Shown in pieces: positions 1-9,323 of a stretch of DNA of 64,000 nt. The stretch is from Nakamurella flava. GTDB taxonomy: Bacteria > Actinomycetota > Actinomycetes > Mycobacteriales > Nakamurellaceae. The notes under the pieces were generated by a model that made no database searches, was not told the DNA's origin, and was given only the letters and a program-made list of their open reading frames with translations. The stretch lies in NCBI RefSeq assembly GCF_005298075.1, contig NZ_SZZH01000001.1:2046001-2110000 (forward strand). The letters run 5' to 3'. The translations under genes and the position numbers were made by a program. Position 1 is the first letter of the stretch. Each line of letters starts with the position of its first letter.

Positions 1-353
1 GTGATGTCGTAGGCCAGCAGGTTCGCCCGCGGCGTCAGGTTCGTGCCGGCGGCCGCACCCGCCGGACGCGCGTTCGCGAACTTGCCACCCGCATACACCG
101 TGTTACCGATCGTCGCCTGCGACCACACCATCCCGTCGACCTGCACCGTCGGCAACGCATCCGCCGTCACCTGGTCGGCGGTCGGGCTCAGTACCGGGCT
201 GGTGCCCGGCGGCAGGTCGGCCGCCACCGCGACGCTGGACGCGCCGACAGTGGTCACCACGCTGGCCGCGAACAGCCCAGCGATGGTCGCCAGCGACGTC
301 AGACGCCGCCGGAGGGACGGGGCAGATCGCATCGGGTTCTTCTCCTGGTTCAT
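1..353 (-). CDS. N-terminus of an exported protein (truncated by window edge)
   Basis: Only the first 117 or so codons are present; the gene runs off the left edge. An N-terminal arginine-rich stretch followed by a hydrophobic segment ending in VAVAA is a typical Sec signal peptide, so the product is secreted. The visible mature part (residues about 40-117, containing QVDGMVWSQATIGNTVYAGG) resembles the start of large actinobacterial secreted proteins with beta-propeller or PKD-like repeats, but too little remains to name it. The ATG at 353-351 overlaps the TGA of the upstream lipoprotein gene (ATGA), so translation is probably coupled. An alternative in-frame ATG at 332 lies directly before the signal peptide proper. 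Confidence 0.7.
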   Translation of the reverse strand, partial: MNQEKNPMRSAPSLRRRLTSLATIAGLFAASVVTTVGASSVAVAADLPPGTSPVLSPTADQVTADALPTVQVDGMVWSQATIGNTVYAGGKFANARPAGAAAGTNLTPRANLLAYDI

Positions 354-1099
354 GACGCAACTCCGGTGAACAGCGCGATCGGCGCGCCGGCCGCGTAGGC
401 GAGGCTGAGGGTGGTGGGGCCGCTGAAGTCGGCCGGCAGGGTGAAGACGTAGACGCCCTGGGCGGACTGGCCCGGGGCGAGCGAGCCGGTCAGCGGCTTG
501 GCCGGATCACCCTCGATGGAGCTGAACGGGGCACCCGACTGGTCCTGGACGTTCACGGAAACGCCGGCCAGGTCCACCGCGGTCGAGCCGGTGTTGCTGA
601 CAGTCACGGTGTAAGCCAGGGCGGGCCCGGAGATCTCACCGACGCCCCGTCCGGTCGCATCGACCTGCTGCACGCCGTCGACCGTGGCGGTCACCTCCGG
701 GTCGACGGCGACCGCCTGCTGGAACGAAGCCGGGGCCAAGGTCGTCTGCTCGACCGCGGCGACGGTCTGGTTGATGTCGCCGGCCGACGGCGGCGCGACC
801 GGGGTGGTCGCGGGCGGGGCCTGCTCCGGGGTGCTCGGCGCGGTCGATTCGGACGAGCCCTGTCCGGCCGTGGCCGACGAGTCGGCGGCCGGGACGTCAG
901 CGGCGGACGAAGCCGGGGTCGACGCGGTCGAGGAGCCCGGCCCGGGTCCCATGGACGACGGCGCGTCGACACCGGGGGGCGTGCTCCCGTCGGCACCGGA
1001 GGTCCCGGTGCAGGCCGCGGTCAGCACTGCCAGGGATGCGAGGGCAGCGACGAATGCACCGGAGCGCAGCCGTCGCGCGCTGGTCGGACGTGTGGTCAT
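350..1099 (-). CDS. Secreted lipoprotein with Ser/Thr/Pro linker and DUF4352-like beta domain
   Basis: A 249-residue lipoprotein. Residues 1-30 form a lipoprotein signal with the lipobox LTAAC, the lipidated cysteine being residue 30. Residues about 31-105 are an unstructured linker rich in Ser, Thr, Ala and Pro. Residues about 110-249 look like an immunoglobulin-like beta sandwich of the DUF4352 kind, found in many actinobacterial lipoproteins (pattern NTGSTAVDLAGVSVNVQD). The ATG at 1099 was chosen because it sits directly before the signal peptide and follows a G-rich stretch; a longer reading frame upstream would bury the signal peptide. It is translationally coupled to the exported protein downstream, which suggests that the two work together at the cell surface. 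No enzymatic motif is seen. Confidence 0.75.
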   Translation of the reverse strand: MTTRPTSARRLRSGAFVAALASLAVLTAACTGTSGADGSTPPGVDAPSSMGPGPGSSTASTPASSAADVPAADSSATAGQGSSESTAPSTPEQAPPATTPVAPPSAGDINQTVAAVEQTTLAPASFQQAVAVDPEVTATVDGVQQVDATGRGVGEISGPALAYTVTVSNTGSTAVDLAGVSVNVQDQSGAPFSSIEGDPAKPLTGSLAPGQSAQGVYVFTLPADFSGPTTLSLAYAAGAPIALFTGVAS

Positions 1100-1570
1100 G
1101 AGGCCCCCCCGGGCTTGGATCGAACACGCCGGCGTCCCGCCGGCGCGACTGATGAGGTGGTGGTGCGAGTGTCGGCACCCGGAAATCCGAGCCCCCGCCG
1201 ATCGCCACCGATGCCTTCGCCTCGATGTCGCCGCCCCGTTGCGACCACCGGCGAGCACTCCGATGTCACAATGAGTGACAGCGCGGAGTCCGGTTGACCT
1301 GACCCCCGCGATGCGACTCGATCAGACTATCGGCTGACCGTGTCAAAAGTAACGGTCGGTCCATTTTCTCCTCATCGGATGGTGGTACTTCACCCTTTCG
1401 AGCTCACTGATCCGTCCCCTGGAAGGCGATCCGGGTGACCACCCGGTCGACATGCCGAATTCTGACCGTGCCGGATGACGGTCTCCCGGCCCGACGGTCC
1501 GGAGCATCCGGCGGCTCGCTCCACGCCGCTCCGGAGCCCACTTCGACGGATCGCCTAGACGATGACGAAA
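1100..1570. other. Non-coding upstream region of the lipoprotein operon
   Basis: About 470 bases without a convincing gene. It must contain the leftward promoter of the lipoprotein gene. A lower-GC stretch around 1330-1400 is the most likely promoter area, but no convincing -35/-10 pair could be assigned. Confidence 0.4.
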
Positions 1571-1609
1571 GCCGCCAGCCGGCCGGACAGGGTCCGGCCG
1601 GCTGGCGGC
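1571..1609 (-). terminator. Intrinsic terminator of the first beta-helix gene
   Basis: A perfect 18-bp inverted repeat (1571-1588 with 1592-1609) encloses a 3-base loop. On the minus strand it lies about 40 bases after the stop codon and is followed by TTTCGTC. Confidence 0.85.
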
Positions 1610-1649
1610 TTGCAGAGTGCGACGGTGGGCGTCTGGGTTGCCCGCTCGG

Positions 1650-3347
1650 TTAGGAGTCGTAGCGGATGCCCGTGTCGCGTCCGACGGTCATCAACCCGTT
1701 GGTGTCCTCCCAGCGGTTGGTCAACAGACCGTAGACCGTGGACCGGGACTGGGAGACGATGCGAATCGCATATTTGGAGCCTCGGCCGAAGTCGTACTGG
1801 TTGCGGCCGAACCAGTTGTATTGCAGGGTCAAAGTGACCGTCGAAAACTTGCCGGGCTGGATGTTGACGCTGTTCTGGGCGTCATCGAACCAGTTCTTCT
1901 CGATGACCAGATTGTTGACCTGGGTGACATTCTGCGTGACCAACAGTGCCGCGCCACCGTGCAGCCCGTACTGACCCAATCCGTCGCCGGCCACTACCGA
2001 GCCGACGATGTTGTTCCCGGCGATGTAGATGTTCTGCCCACCCTGGATCTCGATCCCGTCGTTGTGGGTGCCGTTGGCGTGGGCCGGGTCGTAGTTCCAG
2101 TGCGTCAGGTCGTGGATGTAGTTGCCGGTCACCCGCACGTTGGCCTGCCAGGCGCCACCCGGCCGGTTGAAGATCCCGATGCCGTCATTGGTCCGCGAGA
2201 TGTGGTTTCCGCGAGCGGTGAACTCATGCCCCACGATGCCGTCACGGAAGTACGACGGACTGTCCGGAATGATCGTGTTGTTCTCGACGAGCAGGTTGTA
2301 GACATTCCAGTGGTTGGCGTCGACACACCCTGTGTTCGACGACGGGTGCCCGGTACCACAGTGCAGGTACGAGTTTCGGATCACCACGTCACGGGCCTGG
2401 ATGCGCAGATCGCCGTAGATCGCCTTGTTCTCGATGACCGTGCCAGGGGTGGTGATGTTCAGCGGCCCGGTGTAGCGGCTGAGCGAAGTCCCCGACCGGA
2501 CTCCCGTGGTCGAGGCGTTTGGCTTACCGCCGGTCGTGGTGGTGGTCGACCCCGTGGTCGAACCGGAACTGACAGTGGTGGTGCCCGACTCGTCGACCGC
2601 GGACAGAGAATTCATCCGGACCGTCGTCGGAGCGGACGCGTTGGACAGGTAGTTCCAGGCGCCGACCGCACCGGCTCCGGAGAGGCGGGAAGCCGACGAG
2701 TCCACCACCTGGGTCTGCCAGTCCGGCTTGCTCTGTCCCGCGGCCCAGAGCCGGGCCTGCAGAGTCACCGGATTCGATCCGGTCACGCGGAAGTCCACCG
2801 AGAAAGTCGTCCCGGCAGACAGCGACGATACCGTGGTCGTCGAGCTCAGCAGCGTCTCGGTGCTTCCCGCGGTACGACTGAAGCCCAGACCGATCCGGCC
2901 GTCCGCGCCGTAGCGGATTTTGCCACGGTAGGTCGACCCGTCGGCCTGCCGACGGGCCTCGAGGCCGCCGTACCACGTGGCCGAAGTACCGCTCAGCGAT
3001 GGCGCGACGAATGCCCCGGAGACCACCGCGTCGGTCGCCGACGTACTGGTGGCGACGACGCCCGCGGCGCGCTCGCTCTGCAGCCCGGTGATCGTCAGGG
3101 CTCCACCCGAGACACTGACCAGTCCAGCTGCGGCGGCCGGCACGATCGAGTAGGAGCCGCCGGTCGGTGCGGCGGGAACACCGGTGGATGACGCGGTGTC
3201 GAAGCTGTCGTTGAGCACCGTGACGGTCGCGGCCGATGCGGGCGTCACGGTCATGGCGGCCGCCCCGATCGAGAGGGCCGCGGCCGACAGCACCGCCAGC
3301 GAGCGCCTGATGAATGCTCTCGAACGGCCCGATTTCGGTGTCGTCAC
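1650..3347 (-). CDS. Secreted right-handed beta-helix protein, copy A
   Basis: A 565-residue secreted protein. Residues 1-40 are a signal peptide ending in TPASAA. Residues about 41-235 look like a LamG/jelly-roll beta sandwich (EARRQADGSTYRGKI region). A short Ser/Thr linker follows, then a C-terminal parallel beta-helix (about 266-565) rich in Asn-ladder repeats such as VIRNSYLHC, LLVENNTI and NYIHDLTHWN, as in pectate-lyase-like folds. No standard pectate-lyase catalytic set can be assigned, so a polysaccharide-binding, lyase or epimerase role is inference. The GTG start at 3347 is supported by GAAGGA seven bases upstream and by the signal peptide beginning there. Its C-terminal half is almost identical to the next gene, which indicates recent duplication or gene conversion. 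Confidence 0.8.
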   Translation of the reverse strand: MTTPKSGRSRAFIRRSLAVLSAAALSIGAAAMTVTPASAATVTVLNDSFDTASSTGVPAAPTGGSYSIVPAAAAGLVSVSGGALTITGLQSERAAGVVATSTSATDAVVSGAFVAPSLSGTSATWYGGLEARRQADGSTYRGKIRYGADGRIGLGFSRTAGSTETLLSSTTTVSSLSAGTTFSVDFRVTGSNPVTLQARLWAAGQSKPDWQTQVVDSSASRLSGAGAVGAWNYLSNASAPTTVRMNSLSAVDESGTTTVSSGSTTGSTTTTTGGKPNASTTGVRSGTSLSRYTGPLNITTPGTVIENKAIYGDLRIQARDVVIRNSYLHCGTGHPSSNTGCVDANHWNVYNLLVENNTIIPDSPSYFRDGIVGHEFTARGNHISRTNDGIGIFNRPGGAWQANVRVTGNYIHDLTHWNYDPAHANGTHNDGIEIQGGQNIYIAGNNIVGSVVAGDGLGQYGLHGGAALLVTQNVTQVNNLVIEKNWFDDAQNSVNIQPGKFSTVTLTLQYNWFGRNQYDFGRGSKYAIRIVSQSRSTVYGLLTNRWEDTNGLMTVGRDTGIRYDS

Positions 3348-3871
3348 GTCGACGTCCTTCCGGTGGTCTGATCTGTCCGAAACTTCTGATTCCCACCCGA
3401 CGCAGAGCGCGTGGAACACAGAAGCCCGCCACAGAAATGCACGGAAGAAAGCAGCGCGATATCAGGGCAGCAATGCCCGGATCGACTCCTGGGGAAGCCG
3501 ATCTTTACCTCGAAGGCAATTCGAGCTTGGGAGCCGGCGAAAGGAAGCTACCGCGAAATTCTCTGGCGATCCACATGAACAGGCTCGAAACAGTTTTGAT
3601 CATGAATCGTGGATTACGTTTCGCCGCGCGCATGATTGCACTGCGCGAACATCCGTACCGCCGAGCCCACCCAGGTGGACTCGCTTGCCGCAATGAGGCA
3701 TGTTTGTCGGGCGGCGTCATCACTCCGTTGCGCACGAGCGATCTACCTTGACGAACAAGGCATTGGTGGGGTTGTGACTTGCGGCACAACGCGTAACGGC
3801 AGCCGACATCCCGGGCGCAACAGGAAAAGGCCGACCCGTCCTGGGCCGACCCTTTCTGTCCGGTTTCTCCG
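3348..3871. other. Non-coding spacer between the two beta-helix genes
   Basis: About 520 bases with noticeably lower GC around 3420-3720. No reading frame here has a plausible start, codon use or homology. It should hold the leftward promoter of copy A and the 3' region of copy B. A direct repeat GGCCGACCC occurs twice near 3828-3853 and could form only a weak hairpin. Confidence 0.4.
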
Positions 3872-5974
3872 TTACGCCCCGTTGTAGCGGATTCCCGTGT
3901 CCCGGCCGACGCTGAGCAACCCGTTGGTGTCCTCCCAGCGATTGGTCAGCAGGCCGACCACGTGATCCTGCGACTCGGAGTAGATGCGGATCTGATAGGT
4001 GGAGTTGCGCGGATACTGGAACTGGTTGCGACCGAACCAGTTCTCCTGCAGGGTCACCGTGACATCGGCCCACTTGCCGTGCTGGATGCAGACGCTGTTC
4101 TGGGCATCGTCGAGCCAGTTCTTCTCGATCACCAGGTTGTCGACCTTCGTCACGTTCTGCGTGACCAGCAGTGCCGCTCCGGCATGCAGTCCGAAGACTC
4201 CCAGGCCATCTCCGGCGACCACCGAGCCCACGATGTTGTTGCCGGCGATGTAGATGTTCTGCCCACCCTGGATCTCGATCCCGTCATTGTGGGTGCCGTC
4301 CGTGTGCGCCGGGTCGTAGTTCCAGTGCGTCAGGTCGTGGATGTAGTTACCGGTCACCCGCACATTGGCCTGCCAGGCGCCACCCGGCCGGTTGAAGATC
4401 CCGATGCCGTCGTTCGTCCGCGAGATGTGGTTTCCGCGAGCGGTGAACTCGTGCCCCACGATGCCGTCACGGAAGTACGACGGACTGTCCGGAATGATCG
4501 TGTTGTTCTCGACCAACAGGTTGTAGACGTCCCAGTGGTTGGCGTCGACACACCCCGTGTTGGAAGTCGGGTGCCCGGTACCACAGTGCAGGTACGAGTT
4601 TCGGATCACCACGTCACGGGCCTGGATGCGCAGATCGCCGTAGACCTCCTTGTTCTCGATCACCGTGCCCGGCGTCGTGATCGTGAGGGGCCCGGTGTAC
4701 CGGGTGAGCGCCGTCCCCGCCGGGACACCCGTGGTACTCGCGCCGGGCTTCCCGCCGGTGGCCGACGCCCCGCCCGTGGTGGTGGCGGGCGCCGTGGTCG
4801 TGGACGGAGCCGTGCTGGTCGACGGAGCGGTGCTCACCGATGCTGGCGGCTCGATGGAGGTCGGGGTGGCGACCTCCGAGCTGGTGGCGGGGATGAGCGA
4901 CGACCCCGGGACGGGCTGCGGGGAGGAAGACGTCTGCACGGTGTCGGGAGCCGATGCAGCGGTCGTGACCGCGGTCGTGCTGGCCGGCGCCGACTGCGAG
5001 GTCGATACAGGGGTCGACGTGGACGGAGCCGACGTGGACGGGCTGGTTGCGCCGACCGGGGTCGAGGCAACTGGACCCGACGTCGACGGCCGGGTCGACG
5101 TCGACGCCGACGTGGCTGGTGACGACACGGCAACCGGGGCGGAACTGGACGGCCGGGTCGAACCCGGAGCCGAGGCGGCCGGCGAGGTCGAGGACGGGTT
5201 GGGTGATGGCGAGACGTCGGCGGTGGCGATCTGCAGATGGTCGATTCGAGCGGTGACGGCCGCGCCCGAGCCTGCGTGCGTCCAGACCGTCGATGTCCCG
5301 GGGGCGGAAATGCGGGCGCTCGAGGCGTCGCTGACGGCGAGCTGCCAGGCCGGCTCGGCCGTCCCGGCCATCCAAGCCTTGCCCTTGATCTGTACCGGCG
5401 AGGTACCGGTGACCTCGAAGCGGAGGGCCAGAGGAACCGCCGCGGTCGCCTTCACCGGGACGTCGACCGAACCCAGGGCGATCTCGCTCCCGGTGGCGGT
5501 GCGAGTGGCGCTGACGGCCACCCGGCCATCGGCCGTCACGCGGGACCGCACCCGATAGGACGCCCCGTCATTCTGTCGACGAACCTGAACGCCCTGGAAC
5601 GCGGTCCACGAACCGGAGCCGATCGCCGGGAACGTGGCGTCGTAGCCCACGCGGACATCGGCGGCCTTCGCGGCGGCCAGGGTCGCGGTGGCGGAGACAC
5701 CGGACGGGAGATCCTTGATCCAGCCGGTGCCGTCGGCGACGCTCAGCGTCTGAGCACCCGAAAGGGCCGACCACACGCCGCCCGTCTGAGCCGTACCCCA
5801 GCCCGTCGACATCGTGCGCTCGAACTCGTCCGTGGCGATGGAGCGCCATGATCCGTCTGCCGCGCTGGCCGTTCCGGACAGGATGCCCGCAGCTCCGACG
5901 GCCACGGCGAACACGGCCCCCAGCACCACAAGACGCCGCCCAGGTCGACCGGACGGTCGAGCTGCTGCCTTCAT
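3872..5974 (-). CDS. Secreted right-handed beta-helix protein, copy B, with long Ser/Thr linker
   Basis: A 700-residue paralogue of the neighbouring copy A. Residues 1-41 are a signal peptide (VGAAGILSGTASAA), about 42-245 are the same type of N-terminal beta sandwich, about 250-415 are a low-complexity Ser/Thr/Pro/Ala linker, and about 420-700 are the beta-helix. The linker is some 150 residues longer than in copy A, so the helix would project further from its anchor or binding partner. The ATG at 5974 was chosen because GGGGGA lies five bases upstream and the signal peptide starts there. No LPXTG sorting signal or C-terminal membrane segment is present, so the protein is either released or bound non-covalently. 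The function is unknown; the surface-polysaccharide neighbours suggest binding or processing of that polymer. Confidence 0.8.
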   Translation of the reverse strand: MKAAARPSGRPGRRLVVLGAVFAVAVGAAGILSGTASAADGSWRSIATDEFERTMSTGWGTAQTGGVWSALSGAQTLSVADGTGWIKDLPSGVSATATLAAAKAADVRVGYDATFPAIGSGSWTAFQGVQVRRQNDGASYRVRSRVTADGRVAVSATRTATGSEIALGSVDVPVKATAAVPLALRFEVTGTSPVQIKGKAWMAGTAEPAWQLAVSDASSARISAPGTSTVWTHAGSGAAVTARIDHLQIATADVSPSPNPSSTSPAASAPGSTRPSSSAPVAVSSPATSASTSTRPSTSGPVASTPVGATSPSTSAPSTSTPVSTSQSAPASTTAVTTAASAPDTVQTSSSPQPVPGSSLIPATSSEVATPTSIEPPASVSTAPSTSTAPSTTTAPATTTGGASATGGKPGASTTGVPAGTALTRYTGPLTITTPGTVIENKEVYGDLRIQARDVVIRNSYLHCGTGHPTSNTGCVDANHWDVYNLLVENNTIIPDSPSYFRDGIVGHEFTARGNHISRTNDGIGIFNRPGGAWQANVRVTGNYIHDLTHWNYDPAHTDGTHNDGIEIQGGQNIYIAGNNIVGSVVAGDGLGVFGLHAGAALLVTQNVTKVDNLVIEKNWLDDAQNSVCIQHGKWADVTVTLQENWFGRNQFQYPRNSTYQIRIYSESQDHVVGLLTNRWEDTNGLLSVGRDTGIRYNGA

Positions 5975-6101
5975 CGCTGTCCCCCGTCGATCCCCGCTCG
6001 CATCTCGAGCTGGTAACAGACGGTATTTTTTTGGGCACGCTCCGCACATGGTCCGGACGGACTGAACTCGCTAGTTCGTTTGACTTATCAAGCGGGGCCC
6101 G

Positions 6102-7454
6102 TCACGGACGCGGATCCACCGCAAATCGGACAGAGGGCGTGGTTTCGTCCCGACGCGCCCGCGAAGAGTTCGGCAACCGGTCGGCGGAACGGGACTCCAC
6201 GGACCGCTCGGTGGCATCGAGGCGACGGTCCGCCATCGCCGTACACAACCCGACGATGGTCCACACGAGCACTCCGGCGAAGGTCTGCGAATTCAGCGCG
6301 TTGAAGGTCTGCGGAACGATCACCACCAGGAGTCCGGCCAACCACAGCCCCCGACAGGTGGACGGTCCGAAGGAACGGACGACCAACGCCAGCTGGGTTC
6401 CGAAGTACAGCAGTGTGAACAGCGCGCCGAGATCCACGGCGTAGATCAGGAACGAACTCTCCAGACTCGTCGTCAGTCCACCGCGTTCGGCGACACCGGA
6501 GGCGGACCCGATTCCACCCCCGGTGAAGAGGAAGTTCGGCAGGTTGTCGTAGAAGAAGGTGAGGGCGGCCTCCCGTGCTCCGGCCGACCCACCGTCCTCG
6601 GTCAGTCGTTGGGCGACCCCGGCACTGAGCTGCGACGACGCCACCCAGGCGCCGGACCCGATGACGACGGACAGGGCGAGGAACCTCGTCATCGGCTTCA
6701 TCGGCGAAGTCGTCAGGACGTAGACCACGCCGAGGACGGCAACCGCCAGGCCGGTTCTCGACTGGGTCGCCAGCAGCCCGGCCAGCAGGACGAGCATGAG
6801 ACCGAGTTGCAGCCAGACGCTTCGGACACCCGAGAGCAGGGGCAGGACCGCGCAGATCAGCAGCGACAGCGTCAGCGGATGGTCGAGCGTGCCCATCCAC
6901 CGGGGGAAGTTGACTTCGTCGAACCAGTAGTTGGTCGCGTAGTACTCCCGGTACAGCAGGACACCGCCGAGCGACCACTCGATGACGGCGAGGACCGACT
7001 GGATCGCCGCGATTGCGAGGAGCCAGTTGCGGATGAGGGCGAGCCGCTCCGGTCGCTCCGCGATCGCCACGACGGTCATCCAGAAGAGCAGGATCGGACC
7101 GACCATCTGGCTGAGAAACAGAACGAGTCCGCCACCGGACTGCCCCGATCGCGAGGTCAGGAACGCGGCGACGAGAAACACGGTCAGGCCGAGGAAGACG
7201 AAGACGTGTCTGGTCAGCTGGGCGATCATGGCGTGGAACTGGTGCACCATCTGCACCGCGAAGGTCAGCAGGATGAGCCAGGTGGCGAAGTGAAAGGCCA
7301 GCGGGTTGCCCCGCGCGACGCCGGTCACCATCACCGATGCCACACCGGGCACCGCGGCCCACAGCACAAGACACACAACGATGAGCGCGATCAGCCGATC
7401 CCGCAGCAGTACGGCCGCGGCGAGGCAGATGGCCACCCACGCGACCAGCTGCAT
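6102..7454 (-). CDS. O-antigen ligase / Wzy-like polysaccharide polymerase
   Basis: A 450-residue polytopic membrane protein with about 10-12 hydrophobic segments and a large extracytoplasmic loop (roughly residues 170-205, EYYATNYWFDEVNFPRWMG). A cytoplasmic-facing SRTGLAV segment follows, as is typical of the Wzy/WaaL O-antigen ligase-like family, which polymerises or ligates lipid-linked oligosaccharides. The ATG at 7454 was preferred because GGAGG lies about five bases upstream; a GTG 18 bases earlier in frame is possible. The last 35 or so residues are charged and cytoplasmic. The gene is divergent from the FAD/HTTM module and lies downstream of glycosyltransferase and transporter-free sugar genes. 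No flippase (Wzx) gene is present in the window. Confidence 0.8.
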   Translation of the reverse strand: MQLVAWVAICLAAAVLLRDRLIALIVVCLVLWAAVPGVASVMVTGVARGNPLAFHFATWLILLTFAVQMVHQFHAMIAQLTRHVFVFLGLTVFLVAAFLTSRSGQSGGGLVLFLSQMVGPILLFWMTVVAIAERPERLALIRNWLLAIAAIQSVLAVIEWSLGGVLLYREYYATNYWFDEVNFPRWMGTLDHPLTLSLLICAVLPLLSGVRSVWLQLGLMLVLLAGLLATQSRTGLAVAVLGVVYVLTTSPMKPMTRFLALSVVIGSGAWVASSQLSAGVAQRLTEDGGSAGAREAALTFFYDNLPNFLFTGGGIGSASGVAERGGLTTSLESSFLIYAVDLGALFTLLYFGTQLALVVRSFGPSTCRGLWLAGLLVVIVPQTFNALNSQTFAGVLVWTIVGLCTAMADRRLDATERSVESRSADRLPNSSRARRDETTPSVRFAVDPRP

Positions 7455-7823
7455 GTCGACCTCCGCCCCCACGACTGACCTCTGCTGCCACCCACAGCCG
7501 TCCGTCCGCGTGCGGTCAGATTACGGGCGGACATCGAGCACGGTCGCCGATACAGCGGTCCGACACTCAGACCGGTGGTGGTTCGCCCACTTGCTGCACT
7601 CGATTCAGCCTAATATCCACTCATTTGGTTGAGTAAGGTCGACGGGATGCTCTCGCTGCGTTACTATTGGCCGTACCGCATGGCAGTGGAACCGCCGTTG
7701 AGGGGTCAATGGGGATGTACCTCTCATTCGGGATGCACGGACGTGGACGTTCGAGCTCCCTCGTACGGCCCCACCGAGCCGGCACATCACGCGCGGCGAT
7801 GACGAACGGGAAGGGATCACGAG
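7455..7823. promoter_or_regulatory. Divergent intergenic region between the Wzy-like gene and the FAD/HTTM module
   Basis: About 370 bases serve as promoter space for both neighbours. The only notable element is a short inverted repeat ACTCA-N6-TGAGT at 7619-7634 in a locally AT-rich patch. TACTAT at 7662-7667 could be a rightward -10 box, but no good -35 accompanies it. Confidence 0.35.
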
Positions 7824-9323
7824 GTGACGAGTCTGGACGCCGTCGTGATCGGCAGCGGACCCAACGGGCTGGCTGCGGCCGTCACGCTCGCCCGGGCAGG
7901 ACTGCGCGTCCAGGTTCTCGAGGCCGAGGATTCGATCGGCGGTGGCAGCCGGACACTCGATCTCGGCCCCTCCGGGTTCCGGCACGACCTCTGCTCGGCA
8001 GTTCATCCCATGGCCCTGGCCTCTCCTTTCTTCCGCGAGTTCGAGCTGGCGCGGCGGGTGGAGTTCATCGTCCCCGACATCTCTTTCGCGCACGGCCTGT
8101 CTCCCACGACCGCGGCACTGTCCTACCGGGATCTGGCCAGGACTGCGGACGGACTGGGACCCGACGGCCGTGCCTGGGCTGGCCTGTTCGCCCCTCTCGT
8201 CGAGAACATCGACGCGGTCATCGATCTCGGCCTGAACCAGCTGCTGCGCATACCGACCCATCCGGTCGTCGCGGTCCGCTACGGTCTGCGGGTCGCCGAG
8301 CAGGGCTCGCTGCTGTGGAACCTCCGATTCCGCACCGCCGCGGCCAGGGCCCTGCTGACCGGGGTCAATGCCCACACCCTGGGCCGCATGCCCAGCCTGC
8401 CGACCGCCGGCGCCGGGCTTCTGCTCGCCGCTCTGGGCCATGCCGTCGGGTGGCCCATTCCTCGAGGCGGATCGCAGAGCATCGCGGACGCGATGGTCGA
8501 CGACCTCCTTCGACACGGCGGCGACGTGGTCACGGGGGTCAGGGTGCAATCGCTCGCCGATCTGCCCGAGACCCGGGCCACCCTGTTCGACACCTCGGCA
8601 AGGGCCATGGACGCGATCGTCGGTGAGCGGTTTCCCGCGGGGTACCGTCGCGCGCTCGGGCGCTTCCGCTACGGCAACGGCGCGGCCAAGGTCGATTTCG
8701 CGCTCTCCGGCCCGGTTCCCTGGCGCAACCCTGAGCTGCGATGCTCTCCGACGATCCATCTCGGCGGCGACCGGGCGACGCTGGCCCGGTCCGAGTGGGA
8801 GGTCAGCCGGGGGCGTATTCCCGCGTCCCCATACCTGCTGGTCTCCCAGCCCAGTCTGGTCGACGACACCCGCGCGCCTCATGGTGCGCATTCGCTGTGG
8901 ACGTACACCCACGTCCCACAGGGTTGCGAGCAGGACATGGGACAGGTCGTGGAAGACCTCCTCGAGTCCTACGCCCCGGGATTCAAGGACCTGGTCGTGG
9001 CCCGCAACTCGATCCCGGCCAGCCGCCTGTCTCACCACGACGCCAACTACATCGGCGGTGACTTCGGCGCCGGGGCAGTGACGCTGACCCAACTGGTGAA
9101 ACGACCGGTCGTCTCGCCCCGCCCGTGGCGCACACCGGTGCCGGGGATCTACCTCTGCTCGTCGTCGAGTGTCCCCGGGCCCGGTGTGCACGGAATGTCC
9201 GGATGGCACGCCGCCCGGCTCGCCCTCGCCGAACGCTTCGGTCTCGAGCCCCCGGCGCTGGCGCTGCACGCCACCGAGACCGTCACACGACCCGGCAAGC
9301 GGGACATCAGGGAGAGGGCATGA
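7824..9323 (+). CDS. Phytoene-desaturase-like FAD/NAD(P)-dependent oxidoreductase
   Basis: A 499-residue flavoprotein of the phytoene desaturase / retinol saturase superfamily. An N-terminal Rossmann dinucleotide site is clear: G10, G12 and G15, then E33 at the end of the second strand to bind the ribose. The C-terminal FAD-closing motif is present around PGIYLCSSSSVPGPGVHGM. No signal peptide or membrane segment is seen, so it is cytoplasmic or peripherally membrane-associated. The GTG at 7824 has AAGGGA about seven bases upstream. Its stop overlaps the start of the next gene (ATGA), and that gene overlaps an HTTM membrane protein, which makes a tight three-gene operon. The substrate is unknown; a lipophilic polyene, isoprenoid or quinone is the plausible inference. 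Confidence 0.85.
   Translation: MTSLDAVVIGSGPNGLAAAVTLARAGLRVQVLEAEDSIGGGSRTLDLGPSGFRHDLCSAVHPMALASPFFREFELARRVEFIVPDISFAHGLSPTTAALSYRDLARTADGLGPDGRAWAGLFAPLVENIDAVIDLGLNQLLRIPTHPVVAVRYGLRVAEQGSLLWNLRFRTAAARALLTGVNAHTLGRMPSLPTAGAGLLLAALGHAVGWPIPRGGSQSIADAMVDDLLRHGGDVVTGVRVQSLADLPETRATLFDTSARAMDAIVGERFPAGYRRALGRFRYGNGAAKVDFALSGPVPWRNPELRCSPTIHLGGDRATLARSEWEVSRGRIPASPYLLVSQPSLVDDTRAPHGAHSLWTYTHVPQGCEQDMGQVVEDLLESYAPGFKDLVVARNSIPASRLSHHDANYIGGDFGAGAVTLTQLVKRPVVSPRPWRTPVPGIYLCSSSSVPGPGVHGMSGWHAARLALAERFGLEPPALALHATETVTRPGKRDIRERA

Noticed and set aside
3505-3789. Minus-strand 94-codon frame between the beta-helix genes
   Set aside because: It has no ribosome site, domain or codon bias, and lies in the AT-richer promoter spacer.
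3828-3853. Possible terminator after beta-helix copy B
   Set aside because: The repeated GGCCGACCC is a direct repeat, and only a four-base stem can form.
1650-5974. LPXTG-type anchoring of the beta-helix proteins
   Set aside because: No LPXTG motif, C-terminal membrane helix or positive tail is present in either protein.
6088-7491. Second long frame overlapping the Wzy-like gene
   Set aside because: It is arginine/glycine-rich with no membrane segments. The frame at 6102-7454 has a clear polytopic pattern and a good ribosome site.
7619-7634. ACTCA-N6-TGAGT inverted repeat as an operator
   Set aside because: Five-base arms are too short to distinguish from chance, and no adjacent regulator gene exists. 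It is noted only as part of the intergenic region.
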